64,000 bases of DNA from Dermanyssus gallinae (GCA_003439945.1 QVRM01005202.1:698001-762000); one strand, 5' to 3'. Positions 49,131-61,137 are shown, numbered from the stretch's first letter. Program-made: numbers and translations. Notes: a model not told the origin generated them from the letters alone.

Positions 49131-49190
49131 AAGAAGAAGAAGAAGAAGAAGAAACGAAAAAGAAAAGAAAAAAAAATAAGAAGAAGAAGT
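49126..49190 (+). repeat. (AGA)n / A-rich purine tract
   Basis: AGAAGAAGA repeats and an A-rich run. Confidence 0.85.
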
Positions 49191-49817
49191 ATGTATGGCT
49201 GTGTACCTTCTGTAAAGCTTTTTGTGCAAATAAAGTTTAGCTCGACAACTTCAGATTGACACCGCTACGCGACTTTTGGATATCCGAATCTACAAAAACA
49301 ATCTAAAAATAAATAAACAACAACATACACACACACTCACAAACAGCTCTATTTTAATACGTTCGAAAGGGCCGCTTTTCTGGCGCCCGTCCATCACGCT
49401 GCATTTTAGCTTAACTGCGCCAGGGCGTGAGGGCGTCGCGCGGCGAATTCCCGCAACCAACCAAAGTCGTTGAAGTCGCCCGGCTGTGCTATTCGACTTT
49501 GTAATCGATCGATCAAACAGGGCCCCTAGACAGGGTCATGCGATGCTCGTCAAGAAAGAAGACATCAATGATGTAAAACTACGGTCGAGAGGTTTCCCGT
49601 TCTCGTCTACACTGGCACACATACGCACACACTAGTCACAGAGAAATGACTATGTTTGTGTCGGTTGATTCTGCGCCTGCATCTAGAAGAAAAAAGATTC
49701 ATCTGTAAATCAGTCTTCTTTTTGCTGTTGTTGTCGTTGCTGCTGCTGCTGCTGCTGCTACTACTGCGGTTGCCTGGCGTATGGACGTATCTGTTGTGGA
49801 GGAACGTATGCAGTTTG

Positions 49818-50030
49818 CAAGGGTTATTGTCAAACAAATATTTTCGGGGCTGACTCTCAGCCTAGATTTAACGTGCATGGGACTGCTTTTCGCATTGCTT
49901 CATAGGCGGACCCCCATAAATACAAATGTGCAACGGTGGGGCTCGAACCCACGCACCTATGTGTCTCCTCCGGTTGCAAGGCGCAGACTTAAGCCACCAC
50001 GCCACCGGGCTCGACAAGGGTTATTGTCAA
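49818..50030 (-). mobile_element. tRNA-derived SINE with 16-bp target-site duplication
   Basis: The exact 16-bp direct repeat CAAGGGTTATTGTCAA lies at 49818-49833 and 50015-50030 and brackets a 181-bp insert (49834-50014). Read on the minus strand, the insert starts close to a pol III A box (TGGCGTGGTGG, element positions 11-21) and has a perfect B box (GGTTCGAGCCC, positions 66-76). The 55-nt A-to-B offset is longer than in most tRNAs and recalls the long variable arm of Leu/Ser tRNAs. The tRNA-unrelated body carries ATGCACGTTAAA and ends CCCCGAAAATATTTGT without poly-A. The intact target duplication implies a fairly young copy. Not a tRNA gene: the anticodon stem does not pair. Confidence 0.85.
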
Positions 50031-50072
50031 GGGCAAACTGAGGCCGATAGAATGTATTGCCCTTACACAGAC

Positions 50073-50114
50073 TATATATATATATATATATATATATTTA
50101 TAATATATATATAT
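50073..50114. repeat. (TA)n microsatellite
   Basis: TA run with a TTTATAATA break. Confidence 0.9.
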
Positions 50115-50517
50115 AAAGACTAAACGCATGTCGTCCAATCTTTGGAAGGTTCAAGAACGAAGAGCAATGAAGGTTACGTATCGACAGGGTCGGCTAATCG
50201 TCACGAAGCAGAAATAAGGTTAGTTTCATAAACGTGGTTCATTTTTCGTCTATTATTCGGCTACCAAAAATCCATCAGCTAAGTAGAACGTACTACGATT
50301 GGTTCGACGTTCAGTATTGTATTATTGCCGCTGGTGCAACACACCCAGTTTTAAGGTGTCTGAAGCTCCTCCCACTGTGTTCTTGTCTGACATGTATGTC
50401 GTTATAGGCAAATCATTATCATCATGGCCGTCTCCTTTCATATTCGGGCGCACAAGTACTACTACTACTACTATTACTTCATTGACTATTGCTACTATGA
50501 CCGGTTGTGCCACTCAC

Positions 50518-50544
50518 AATAATAATAATAATAATAATAATAAC
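50518..50544 (+). repeat. (AAT)n microsatellite
   Basis: Pure AAT triplets, one of few AAT runs here (another at about 46498-46515). Confidence 0.9.
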
Positions 50545-50709
50545 GGCATCAAGTTCGTTTTCGACAAGATCAAGCGCTTGTTTACGTAATACCGTTGCTG
50601 AGGCACTTTTTACTGTGAGCGCTCGATATACTACATTCTTCTGCTGCAACTCTTAATTCTATTCCTGCTACAGCAGTGACGCCATTAACACTGCTGCAGA
50701 CAGCTTCAG

Positions 50710-50790
50710 CCAGAATAACAACAGCAACAACGCAAAAAACAACAACAATAACAACAACAACAACAACAACTAGAATCAAAACGACGACAA
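50710..50790 (+). repeat. (CAA)n triplet array
   Basis: CAA repeats with AAA and ATA interruptions. Confidence 0.85.
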
Positions 50791-51169
50791 CAACAGCAGC
50801 TTTCGCGCACAGTGATTTACGGTGTTTCACCGAATCCACACCACGCTCCACAGGTGGCGTGCGGGCGTAGGTATTTACCGTTAATCATGTACGGCTTTTC
50901 GTCGGTGGTCTGACATAATGATCATAATTATAGTAAGTACAACGCAAACGACCCGATCATTTAAGCCGTTGTTGTTGCTGCTGCTGTTGCTGCATGAGTG
51001 GCTTAAGGAGGTGAAACGAAGGCGGCGACTGTTTCACTTGGCTTTTTGTAGAGATTTGAGTTACCCAGAGTTGTAGTGTATATATATATATGCCTCCTGA
51101 TACACAGGCCGTCCAGCGGCAGGAGCGATTCCTTATATTTTTTAAAGTTCCCCCGATAGTTCGTTCGTT

Positions 51170-52310
51170 TCTCCTCCTCTGACTGAGGCCAATATCGCTA
51201 GGGCGTTGGACCCTCGTTTTCATTGGAATATAGCTGCTACAAAAAAATACTGGCCTTTTGTCACACTCCCTCGATATATTTTTTGCCGGCTGCGATAAAA
51301 AATTATCAATTGATTTACCTCGGCTCCCGTGCGTTCCGAATGTTGAAGGTACTTCTTCGAACTCGGAACCAAAGACGGCGTACTTGTGCCTTTTTCTGGC
51401 TGTGGGGTCATCTACACGGCAACCTCGCAAATTCGGCAAAATATTCGGCATTTGCCCTCCGAAGCTTCCTCAAGGCCTTTCTCGATAATATGCAACCGAG
51501 TAACATAAATTCGTGCTTGCTGCAAAGTTTTACATATGGTAAACTTGTCTTTACATTGCTTAAGAAATGGCTCACATTTGTGGCTATTCAGTACCAAACC
51601 ACTTTCTGCCGCAAAGCGTTGTGCTCATCCAATATCAGTCAGTACTGCTGCGGGCGATATACCAGTTAACGTTACATCGTCCAGATAGTTAGCCGCAATT
51701 TCAGTCGTGAGAGAGTCGGTAAGTTATTTTAATGCTATACAAAAGAAAGCAGGCCCTGCAGATTCTCCTTGCTAAACCCCGTTCGCCGATGTAATGACTC
51801 TTCCAGCTGAGAAAAGACTGGAATCATGGGAGTGTGGGACAAAAGTTTGAAATGAAGAAATAACAGCTTCTGATCGGTATTTTACCGCACATCCCAGTTG
51901 TGGAGGAAGTAGAGCATACCTGGCCGTTTATTTCAGAGGTAAGTAATATTTCTGTATCGAGTCTTCAAAGGGTCAGCCCACATGCAATCGGTAGCATTCC
52001 TTCATCGTGCTTTTCAAATGGTATTTAAAAAGCACTTCTCGAAAAGTCGGTACACATCCGTTTATAATAATTTCGCAGACAATGCAAGCGAAAGATGCAG
52101 ATCAGTCTTTTCTGCTCTCATACAGCGCACTGTATCCCAAAGATGACAAAGTCTTATAGCATCAAAAACTCCTGCTGGCGCTGGTGGGGAAAAGGATAAT
52201 GGTGCGTGGTCCTGTGAAGCTGTTACTCCAATGCCAATCGGCCCTCGGGCATAATCGTGCCCTTGGGCATTGGCGGGTGTTTGTAGCTGAGTAAGCACAT
52301 AATCCCATTA
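51170..52310 (-). mobile_element. degenerate LINE relic containing the reverse-transcriptase core
   Basis: The best part is 51520-51790 on the minus strand. It reads GV, stop, QGESAGPAFFCIAL (motif B, normally GVQQGDPLGP), then TDSLTTEIAANYLDD with the catalytic YLDD box at 51676-51687, then GLVLNSHKCEPFL (51559-51600), the usual thumb-proximal GLxLNxxKCE motif. At least three in-frame stops (51772, 51733 and 51629 regions) and later shifts make it a pseudogene. A weaker match to the fingers region may continue to about 52050, and the 62-codon frame downstream (51412-51597) continues it. The combination of motif B and YLDD followed by LNxxKCE points to a non-LTR element and differs from the other LINE relics. 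The outer limits are guesses. Confidence 0.75.
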
Positions 52311-52319
52311 TCAACAAAC

Positions 52320-53200
52320 GCTAGTACGTCGTTTGATGCAGGATGTCATCCGACTGCCTAAACAGGCGCCCTATTAAAGCTTATGTCGCGCCATAATGTG
52401 TCTGCTTGGCTGAGTTGTGGGTCGTTGTTGCGTGTCAGTAACGTTTCAAAACTTCTTTTCAAATTATATAATACCGTGTTTGAACTCTCGGATATTCAAA
52501 GTGACAATATTGTGCAACTGCTCTTGTTTTCTTTGATATATATCACGAGCAACGTCCTTGTTACACGATAGTCATTGTGTATGTAATACTCTTGTCGCAG
52601 TATTATTTTTTATTAATAAATTATAAAGGTTTAAAACAAAAATTTAATTTTTGTTGAAACACTCGGGTTTAAAATAGTCTTACGCATACGTTTCCCACCT
52701 CTTTACGCATATCTATTTGTATTCTAACTTACACATATACATACCTCTTAATACACGTAGGTGCGTTTCGTACATAGCATGACCAAATCAGATACATGCT
52801 ATAAAGTACACAAAGTAAACAAATCTCACATTCTAGCAGTTCATCCATGCAGACTGTATGTGATGCGCATAGGTTTTAATATATAGGGCCAACTCTATAC
52901 GATGTGAGTTGTGCTGCTACGACTCTCTCTTCTAGTAGCTAGTTATGACTACTGCCGTTCACTATCTGCAATACTGTAGCTGATCATGCTCATTACTGTT
53001 TGGATTTTTCTTATTTCTTCTTACTTTACTGGTAAATGAAGAGTTTCAAACTAGTCGTAAAGTTTGCCGAAGCCATGGATACATTAGACGAGACTGATCA
53101 TCACTAACGCCCAGCTAATGTCCAGCACAGATCTGACGAAGCAGTCGTTCTCAGCAGGTGTGCGTAGGCTCGTAGCAATACGAGCAGTGCGCAGCTACAG
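52320..53200. other. AT-rich unique sequence, no gene seen
   Basis: Only short frames (62 codons at 52383-52571). No structured motif. Confidence 0.5.
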
Positions 53201-53219
53201 CTCGGCTTTTCATTGACAG

Positions 53220-53700
53220 ATTCCTACGTCCTGGCGATGTACGTCGGTTGCTGGCTAGACTCTACACCATTTTTGTTGCGCCTTGCTCCGCCGCACCAAT
53301 GATGCGGCGAGCAGCGAGAAAGCGACGCCGCTCCCGCTGCCGTCGCAGGAATTCAGCAGGAATCGGCCGCCCGGCGTACGGGGATCAGAAGCACTGCGAA
53401 TGGTTCGAAGACGAATGGTGGATAAATGGTCGAAAGCGAACTCACTAACGGCAACCAACGACCAACGGTGGCGGTGGCCACCGTACCACACCACCGCCGC
53501 CAACTTCACTGTCCTTCACCGAAGTCTGCTGACGTCGACCGGCCCGGGTCTAGGAACGCGGACGGACGGACGGACGGACGCGGTCCTCGCTGCCGAACCG
53601 AATGCAGACAGACGGGAACGGGAATCTACGTGTGGAGTCGAGAGATCAGTCGACGATTAGGAAGAGCCGAAGCAGACCGGGCTCGCTCCGCATCCTGATG
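53220..53700. other. GC-rich unassigned stretch with open frames
   Basis: Plus frames of 66-125 codons and a minus frame overlap. A GGAC/ACGG tetranucleotide run lies at about 53560-53580. No motif recognised. Confidence 0.35.
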
Positions 53701-53774
53701 CCGGGCCAGCCAACACACCTGTGGCGTCGTAAGGCTGTGGGGTTGGAGGTAGAGCATAGGAAAAGGAGGCGTAG

Positions 53775-53821
53775 GGGAGCGTAAGGCAGAGGGGAGCGTA
53801 AGGCAGAGGGGAGCGTAGGGC
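53775..53821 (+). repeat. 17-bp tandem repeat
   Basis: The unit GGGAGCGTAAGGCAGAG is present about 2.7 times. Confidence 0.85.
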
Positions 53822-54194
53822 GTAGAACGTATGGGTTGGACGTATAGCGTGGGGTAAGACGATCAGTTCGTCTTCCCTTTCCGCCTGCTTGAGTTGGGGT
53901 CTGTCTAGTGCAGATGGGCTTCGAGGGGGGTCGCTTTCTACGAGGCTACGATAACGAACGACGAGCATGAAGAGACGAAGGTTAGACGAACAGAGCAGAA
54001 GTAGGAGAAGAAGAAAAAGAAATAGAGATCGAGGGAAAAGGATCTCCTCCCTCCACGCCACGAATAAAGGGGAATTTATTTGTGGCCTGGCAAGCCGACC
54101 ACCTCTGAAGGCTCAAGCGACAGGCAGGAGATGACAGCACTCACAACTTCAATGCAGACGACGTGAAAACCACGACGACGAGGCTAAGAGCTCC

Positions 54195-54239
54195 AACAAC
54201 AATCACCACCACCACAACAACAACAAGAGCAACAACAGC

Positions 54240-54270
<31 letters not shown>

Positions 54271-54290
54271 GCAACAACAACGTCAGCAAC
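54195..54290 (+). repeat. (CAA)n triplet array
   Basis: CAA array with ACC and GCA interruptions. Confidence 0.9.
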
Positions 54291-55370
54291 AAATACGATA
54301 CCATCTGTAACTGTCGTGCTCGACGACGCGATTTCGCAAGTCGTCGTCGAAGCAAGTCAGACACAACATTCGAGGCGGTAAACCTTGCAAGCTAGACGCA
54401 AAACTAAGAGGGTGGTTTGCAGTTGGATTCGTTTCCAATAGCAATATTGCGTGCAACTACTTTCAACATTGAACCACCTGCCCGACAAGTGGGTATTCCG
54501 CCTAAAGGCACACGTTGTATGTGGGCGCCGGCAATTTGCACGTACGTAGACAGACAAACACCCTTGGACGCACCCCCACCCCTCCCCCCACCCCAGACGA
54601 GCGAGTAGGACAGCAGGAACCTACTGCCGCACGCGTGAACCACCCAAGAGCCAGCTACCCTGAGGGGTTCGATATAAAGCCGGCTGACAACCCCGCGCAC
54701 GTAACGACGAACGAAAACTGCAATACCATAAATTAGGGGCTGATCGTTGTCCTTTGCGTCGTCGTCGTCGTCGTCGTCGTCCTCGTCGAAGGATTAAAAC
54801 ACCATTGAAACATACGACAGTGCCACAACTTGGTCTGTCCCGACATCACACCGTTGCTGCAAAGCCGCGTGCGTGTCTCGTACTCGGTACGTAGATAGAG
54901 CGTCGAACTAAGCGTGGCCTGCCCTGACACTAAGCAGGATCTATGGTTAGCACAGACATTGTAACCTTTCAAACTCGACATCGAACCAGTTTGTGTGGTG
55001 ACCAACGACTGATTAAAACAAACGACAGATACACTTTTCTGATATTCGGAGATTTTCGACTTAAATGTGTGCGATATTGCCTAGAATGGTCAGATCACTA
55101 TTCGTACGCAGAAGTCTACCGCTAGGCGGTTGTACACAGTAGCGTCGCTTCGTAGAAACAATTTTCTAAGTGAAACATCGGGTGCACGCGATAACTTTTT
55201 GGCGCTACTAATCTTCGAAAGCAGCTATACAGGAGCGCATATGACGTTAGAGCAGATCTCCGTCGATTATAATTGCTCATTGTATTTAATTCAGGTAACG
55301 GTTAGGGGAATGTGTGTATAAGTACTTTTAGTTTCTGTATTGTCTAACCTCAAAGAGACAGCATATACAC

Positions 55371-55483
55371 AAAAATAAAGACAAACCTAAAGGCAAAGAT
55401 TATTGCAAAACCTAACGATCCACGGGGGTTGCTATGGCAGGTTTTGCAATGATATTTGATTTTAAGTTTGTGTGTATGTTTTT
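55371..55483 (+). repeat. long imperfect hairpin, 43-bp arms
   Basis: The arm 55371-55413 pairs with 55439-55483 at 35 of 43 positions, plus about two G-U pairs if transcribed from this strand. It includes a perfect 12-bp block (ATTGCAAAACCT / AGGTTTTGCAAT) next to a 25-nt loop. Size and loop are in the pre-miRNA range. A short-inverted-repeat transposon remnant is the alternative. Confidence 0.7.
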
Positions 55484-55488
55484 TATTA

Positions 55489-55500
55489 TATAAAAGGCGC
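55489..55500 (+). promoter_or_regulatory. TATA-box-like element
   Basis: TATATAAAAGGCGC is a strong TATA consensus with a GC-rich downstream flank, 6 bp after the hairpin. No clear initiator 30 bp downstream, so only a possible promoter. Confidence 0.2.
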
Positions 55501-55985
55501 ACGGTCTTTTGGTATCGCTGCATCTCCCTCGGACAACTAGACGTCTCTAAAACAAAAACGAATTCTGGAAAAGAAAGCTGATCTTTGCCCTTGCTTACGT
55601 TCGACGGCCTTAGTTAATCAGATTCAAAAGACGGTGTTTAACCGTTGGAAAGTCACGTTACATTACATCGGTACGCAGCGGAAGTGGCTTGTTGGGACTC
55701 TCGGAGAGATGGTCACAAAGAAATAATAAGAAACCACCGTATTTTCAGAGGAACATCCTAAAGGCCGCATCCGTCATTTTCATATGCTCAATGTAGACAA
55801 CTTAATGTCTAGATTCTATTTTTTGCTTACCGACAATGGAGCATTGTGTAGATCACACGTTAGCATTCCAACCTCATTTGACTATTAGCATCAGCGAACG
55901 AATATGTTTCTGGTGATAAGCTAACGCTAACGCATACTCTAGGCTAACTGAATAATGTCAGATTCATAATTATATACAGCGCTAA
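55500..55985. other. unassigned AT-rich sequence
   Basis: No open frame, repeat or motif of note. Confidence 0.5.
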
Positions 55986-55987
<2 letters not shown>

Positions 55988-56054
<67 letters not shown>

Positions 56055-56068
56055 GTATATATATATAT
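55988..56068. repeat. compound (CA)n-(TA)n tract
   Basis: CACACA run turning into TA repeats with TATTATATATG breaks. Confidence 0.95.
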
Positions 56069-56773
56069 GAGAATAAGATTATATTGGAATGCTAACGTGT
56101 GATGTACATCTCTTCATCGCCGGCAAAAAATATATATATATATAAACCCATATGTGTGCACAAGATGCGTGCCTGTACGCGGATAATATAAAACTTATAA
56201 TCGTCTATGTTTATACTTTGTATATATCGTTATGCTCTATATTAGCCGCGGTAGTAGCGGCTGCTGCGGACGCTGTAGCTGACGGTATAAGTGGTATCTG
56301 CTCGTGGCAACGTAATCAAGCTAAATTACCATTACTGACACTAGTAACAACGACTCTTTTACTAGTAATAATTGAACTGCAATAAATAACTATTTTATAG
56401 GTGTATAACTATTACAGCTATTGTCTATTTCGCTACAATGTTGTCTATGGCGCTTATGCGTTTCTTGTTTGTTTACTATTGCAATACGTATAATGCCTTC
56501 CGGATGCCAAGCACGGGATTGTGCTGGTGTCAAATCTCTTAACTGGCTTATTCAAATCTAGATGTTGGCCACGCAACAAACAAGATTTTATGTTTTTATC
56601 CAGCGTGTAAACGCAACTGCGATTTAAGGCACGCCTCTATGGCTGCATTCTCCCTACAGACTTACGATGTGTGACTAAATCCGAGCAAAATGATTTTAAT
56701 CGACTTTCTTAACTATTTTACACTAAGCATGTAATGATGACGTATTATTACGCGCGTACGTTTTTTGAAAACA

Positions 56774-56809
<36 letters not shown>

Positions 56810-56975
56810 ATTAAAGGAGTATTTTCCCTGATGCTCTTAGAGCGCCATCCCGTTATGCTTGGCTCTGGTCAGCGGCTTATTCACTTCGCTGCATAGGGTG
56901 TCGCCAGTTGCAGTTGAGGATATCTTACCTGAAAGAAGAGAAAGGAAACAAAATGAAAACGCTGCCGCTTTACGG

Positions 56976-56978
<3 letters not shown>

Positions 56979-57036
<58 letters not shown>
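56979..57036. repeat. (TA)n microsatellite
   Basis: Pure TA run of about 58 bp. It creates the Tyr/Ile alternation in frames crossing it. Confidence 0.95.
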
Positions 57037-57037
<1 letters not shown>

Positions 57038-57119
57038 CGTTTTTAAGAACTGGTTGAGTAGTACAGAGTCGACAAACGCCGTAATGTTATTTCGGTATCT
57101 CAAGTATGAGTAATCGGTC

Positions 57120-57980
57120 CACAAAAAAGTGAGTCCAAGTCGATTTAGCCATTATTTTGGTGGTTCCTAGCTGAAGCCGCTAAGTGAACTGCTTTGTAAA
57201 TTACCGACGCGCATGACGACGCCCATCCGTTCTTTGTTGACAAAGATTAACAAATACTAAAAATAATTTTAAATAACACTGATCACGATCCTGATGAACA
57301 TTCTATCTCTATTATATACTGCTCTTAGGTAGTGTCTTAAAGAAGCGTCACAAAATAGTGCTTACAATCAACAAAGCGCCACGAGTGTTTTAGAAGCAGC
57401 ACCAACCAGACTTAGGCTATTCGAAACTTGTCAAATCGATAGATAACTTTATATTGCAAGCACATTAGATAATTAACACAACTTGTAAATTCGTATTTTA
57501 AAAAAGATAGATGGAAAACGTAGATTTTGCTATAACAGTACATACAATCAACTAAATATTCAGCAAGTGACAAACTGGTCGACTACAAGCAAATTTGTTC
57601 TGCAGTGTAGCGTGCATTTATCGGAGTATTTCTCTAAACACTGGACGTGCGCGTTTATCATGCAATGTCCAGCCCGATTTATGCCACTTATCGATTTCCA
57701 TCAAGCCGTCGTAAATATACTTCGCCGAATGTAAACTGTTAGTAAATATATTACGCCTCAAGGAAACTCGTTAAATATTATATATTTATTCAACTCAAAC
57801 AATCTAGAGCTCTAGCTAGGACCATACCACTGTGAGTAGATGTGTTGGAGTAGGAAATCCTGGTCGACCCTCATTCGGTGATGATGAATGGCTGCACCCC
57901 TTTGAGGTAGACCGCCACCCTTTGCTATGTCGGCCGGGCAAACATTTTTAAAGTATCAACAATAACAGTCACCACCAATA
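57120..57980. other. AT-rich unique sequence, no gene seen
   Basis: No open frame above chance and no repeat. Confidence 0.5.
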
Positions 57981-57989
57981 GATTAGTCT

Positions 57990-58660
57990 TGACCGCCGTA
58001 GGGTGGGAACGTGTTTTGTGAGTGCTCCGTGATACAGGGTGATAGTGGGAGCTTGCCGTCTCTGCACTCCCTTTTCCACCTACCTCCTCTTCCAACCATT
58101 CTTCCGCTGGCTAGGCCTCCGTGAATTAGCTCCGTAAAAAAATCGAGCGTAATTCCCTTAAACGGCCTGAAGCGCCATCCATAGAGCGAATCCAAACAGC
58201 AGTGTAAAAAGGCATCAAGGAACACCCACACACACACGGCTAAGTACCAGGGCGTAATCCTGGATGAGGCTCTCACAGTCCTTACGAATCAGCAGAATCG
58301 TTACCCGCAACAAGTGGAGTGGCGCAACCAGCAATGCGAGTCGTAACCAATCGGGCTACCCTGGACAAAATCAATACTCCCAGATCTTAAGAAATGGTAC
58401 AGCCTTATACATGGTTCGTTCACCTACACAATAGCGCATCTGTTAACGGGCCACGGGAGTATTAGCTGCGTTTGTTATTGTTGCGTTTTGTCGTTCTTCA
58501 TGGTCATGAATTCCTGCCCGCCCGCTATCCACACCTATAGCCTTTGAAGAATCCTCCCCAAGAAAACAGTTCATTGAGGACCCGGACAGCTAAAGCATTC
58601 CCATGTTGTATGTCAGTGAGAAGGTGCTGCAGGAAGTATGCACCGCTAAAAAATATTTGT
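57990..58660 (+). mobile_element. degenerate LINE relic, C-terminal part with internal deletion
   Basis: Plus-strand translation in mixed frames gives SVKKSSVIPLNG (the LxISxxKSxxM region of the RT thumb), KYQGVILDEALT (58242-58277), and EWRNQQ followed by WTKSILPDLKKWYSLIHG and LLTGHG (58430-58456). The last matches the W...HG...L.GHG signature near the C terminus of R1/Jockey-like LINE proteins. The usual 100-150 residues between KYxGVxLD and the WT block are missing, indicating an internal deletion. Several stops interrupt it. A GDSGSLPSLHSLFH stretch upstream (about 58030) might be a decayed motif B. Confidence 0.65.
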
Positions 58661-58726
58661 TCAATGATCATGTTTGCCGCAAAACTTTTAGAAAATGTCC
58701 TTTAGTTTATCCACGCTCTCGTGGGT

Positions 58727-58731
<5 letters not shown>

Positions 58732-58775
<44 letters not shown>
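58732..58775. repeat. (TA)n microsatellite
   Basis: Pure TA run of about 44 bp. Confidence 0.95.
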
Positions 58776-58778
<3 letters not shown>

Positions 58779-59650
58779 GGTATGCGTATATCTGTGAGCT
58801 GAATGATGTTTTCAGATGAAATCAGAAAGGCTGAATCATCACTGGCGACGCAATATGGTGTTTTGGGTGGCGCAATTCGAGTCTACCGCGTTCCAGATTG
58901 AGCGAAATGAACGTCGATATGTTTGTCCTTCGTCAACTTTATGGCTCATCGTAACGTAGTGATCCGATAGACAGCAGGAACAAAATGGCACGTCCACCAT
59001 GATCGAGCCTCGTAACGTACGCACGCTCTAAAAGAAAGACATTGACAGGATGCAGATCTCGGGATCTCTCTCTCTCTCACAGCTGCTCGAGAGAGTAGAG
59101 AAGAAGAAGAAAAAGAAGAAGAAGACAACAACAACAAAAACAGCAACACCAGCAACAACAGTAATATAACTGTAATATAACTACCACGAGACGACTAAGC
59201 GATACCAACCTCTCTCCATCTTGTCCAGAACGAAAAGTATCCGAGCAAATATCACGCACGGTCATACGTCGTGGTCGCGGTGTCAGCGGCGGTGGCGGTT
59301 TGACTTAACAGTAAAGTGGCAAATTTGCGATACTACTGACAGACAATTAATTGTTCGAAGCGAGACCGACCGACCGACCGATATTGTCAAGAAGAGAAGT
59401 ATGAAAAAGTAAAAACAAATAACACAAACAAATACACTTGTTTTCCCTGTCATTGCTGTTACAGACGAGCGCGAAACAATCGCGAGCAATATGTAAACAA
59501 GCTTGTGGACAACAAGCAATGAAGACGACGATAACGACTAAAATCAGGACACTGACGATTACGGTCGGAACCATGACACCGACGCCGATCGACGAAGATC
59601 AGGACATCGACGACAGCAATCGTTAACAAAAATAGAAACAATTACTATCT

Positions 59651-59654
<4 letters not shown>

Positions 59655-59682
<28 letters not shown>

Positions 59683-59940
59683 CAACAACAGTAGCGACAA
59701 CAATCGTCCACAACAATAACAACAACAACCGTCAACAACAATAACAACAACAATCGTCAACAACAATAACAACAGCAACAACCGTCAACAACAATAACAA
59801 CAACAATCGTCAAAAACAATACCAACAACAACCGTCAACAACAATACCAACAACAACCGTCAACAACAATAACAACAACAATCGTCAACAACAACAATAA
59901 CAACAACAATCGTCAACAACAATAACCTTCAACAACTCGT
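59655..59940 (+). repeat. 25-bp minisatellite in a CAA background
   Basis: CGTC words recur at 59705, 59730, 59755, 59783, 59808, 59833, 59858, 59883 and 59911. The steps are 25 bp, with two of 28 bp. Between them lie seven or eight AAC/AAT triplets. Units alternate between AATCGTC and AACCGTC. As 25 is not a multiple of three, no reading frame persists. Confidence 0.9.
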
Positions 59941-60374
59941 AACGCCGTCACCGGGCAAACGATGAGGCTTGAGGTGAGAACAACGCCAAGACACCGCCGC
60001 CGACGACAACTCTTGCCGATCCGATGGTTCGAGTTCCGTTGCCTTCCATTCGTCTGTGGCTAGTGGCCGCACAACAAGATTGTGCCTCTCGGCCAGTTGG
60101 GTCAAGATGCGCTCCGATTTCAGAGAAGAGCCTAGAACAAAAAATGCCGAGTGGTGTCGAGTGGGGAGTAAATAACATCGAGGTGACAAAGAGGGGTGGA
60201 GCTTCCTCCGCTCCGACGCTGAGAGCCAAGCCCGCCACTGGTGCCGCAGCTCAGTGCGCCGATGATGTGTTCAGTGGTCATGCACACCGTGCATGGATGC
60301 ACGAATGACTGTGAGTCTAGCGTTTGTCGGGCTATGACAACAAGAACGAGTGTTTCCAGAACCGCAATGCTAAT

Positions 60375-60580
60375 AAAAATAATAGCAACAAAAACAACAA
60401 TAAAAACAACAACGGCTTAGACATTTTTCGACGCGTTGAACACCAGCGACAGCAGTAACGACGTGATACTCTCGCGTTCGATTTCAGCCTGGCTCAATAG
60501 AGTATGACGCCGATACCTAAACAACAACAATTAGAAAAACGACAACAACAGCAGCAACAACAACAACAAAGATGACACTA
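60375..60580 (+). repeat. impure (CAA)n patches
   Basis: AACAAC words at 60380-60415 and 60520-60570. Confidence 0.75.
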
Positions 60581-61137
60581 ATAACAATAACATCATCATC
60601 ATCATAATAACAATGACAGTAAATAGTCAAATTGTAATAAATAAAAGCGTATAATGGCGCCGATGGCGAAGGAAAAGCAATATATTATATAAACAACTAC
60701 TACAACAATAACAAATACAGTAACGCCAATAGTAACAACAACAGCGACGGTGGCAGCAACAACAGCAATGCACACGCTCACTGAAATGCATCCCCAAGAC
60801 ACGCCGGAGCGGTATGCGCAGGATACATCGAAACATCGGACAGGCTGTGGGTTTTGTCTGCAGTTATTGTTGTTCGATGCAGAGTACTAGCGAAGCAAAG
60901 ACCTACTGTTTTATTCCACCCGCGACTAATTAATTTGGGCTGCTTTTCTTCGTATAAAAATAAACTTGTCGGTTCACAGCGGTTGTAAAAACGGACCGAA
61001 TATGTCACATCATCGATATGCGCTTGGCAAGACAGTCCGCTGTTTGTAGAAACTTAGATCATCCTGTTTCATAGGTGTAAATAAGTAGTCGGGGCGTCTT
61101 AAAAAGGTCCTTTGAACCTGAGCGATGTCATATCGCC

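Noticed and set aside
49920..50014. Canonical tRNA gene
   Set aside because: The A and B boxes are good but the anticodon and acceptor stems do not pair, and flanking target duplications show a SINE.
59655..59940. CRISPR-like array of short spaced repeats
   Set aside because: Eukaryotic context. Units abut, spacers are not unique and the repeat is low complexity.
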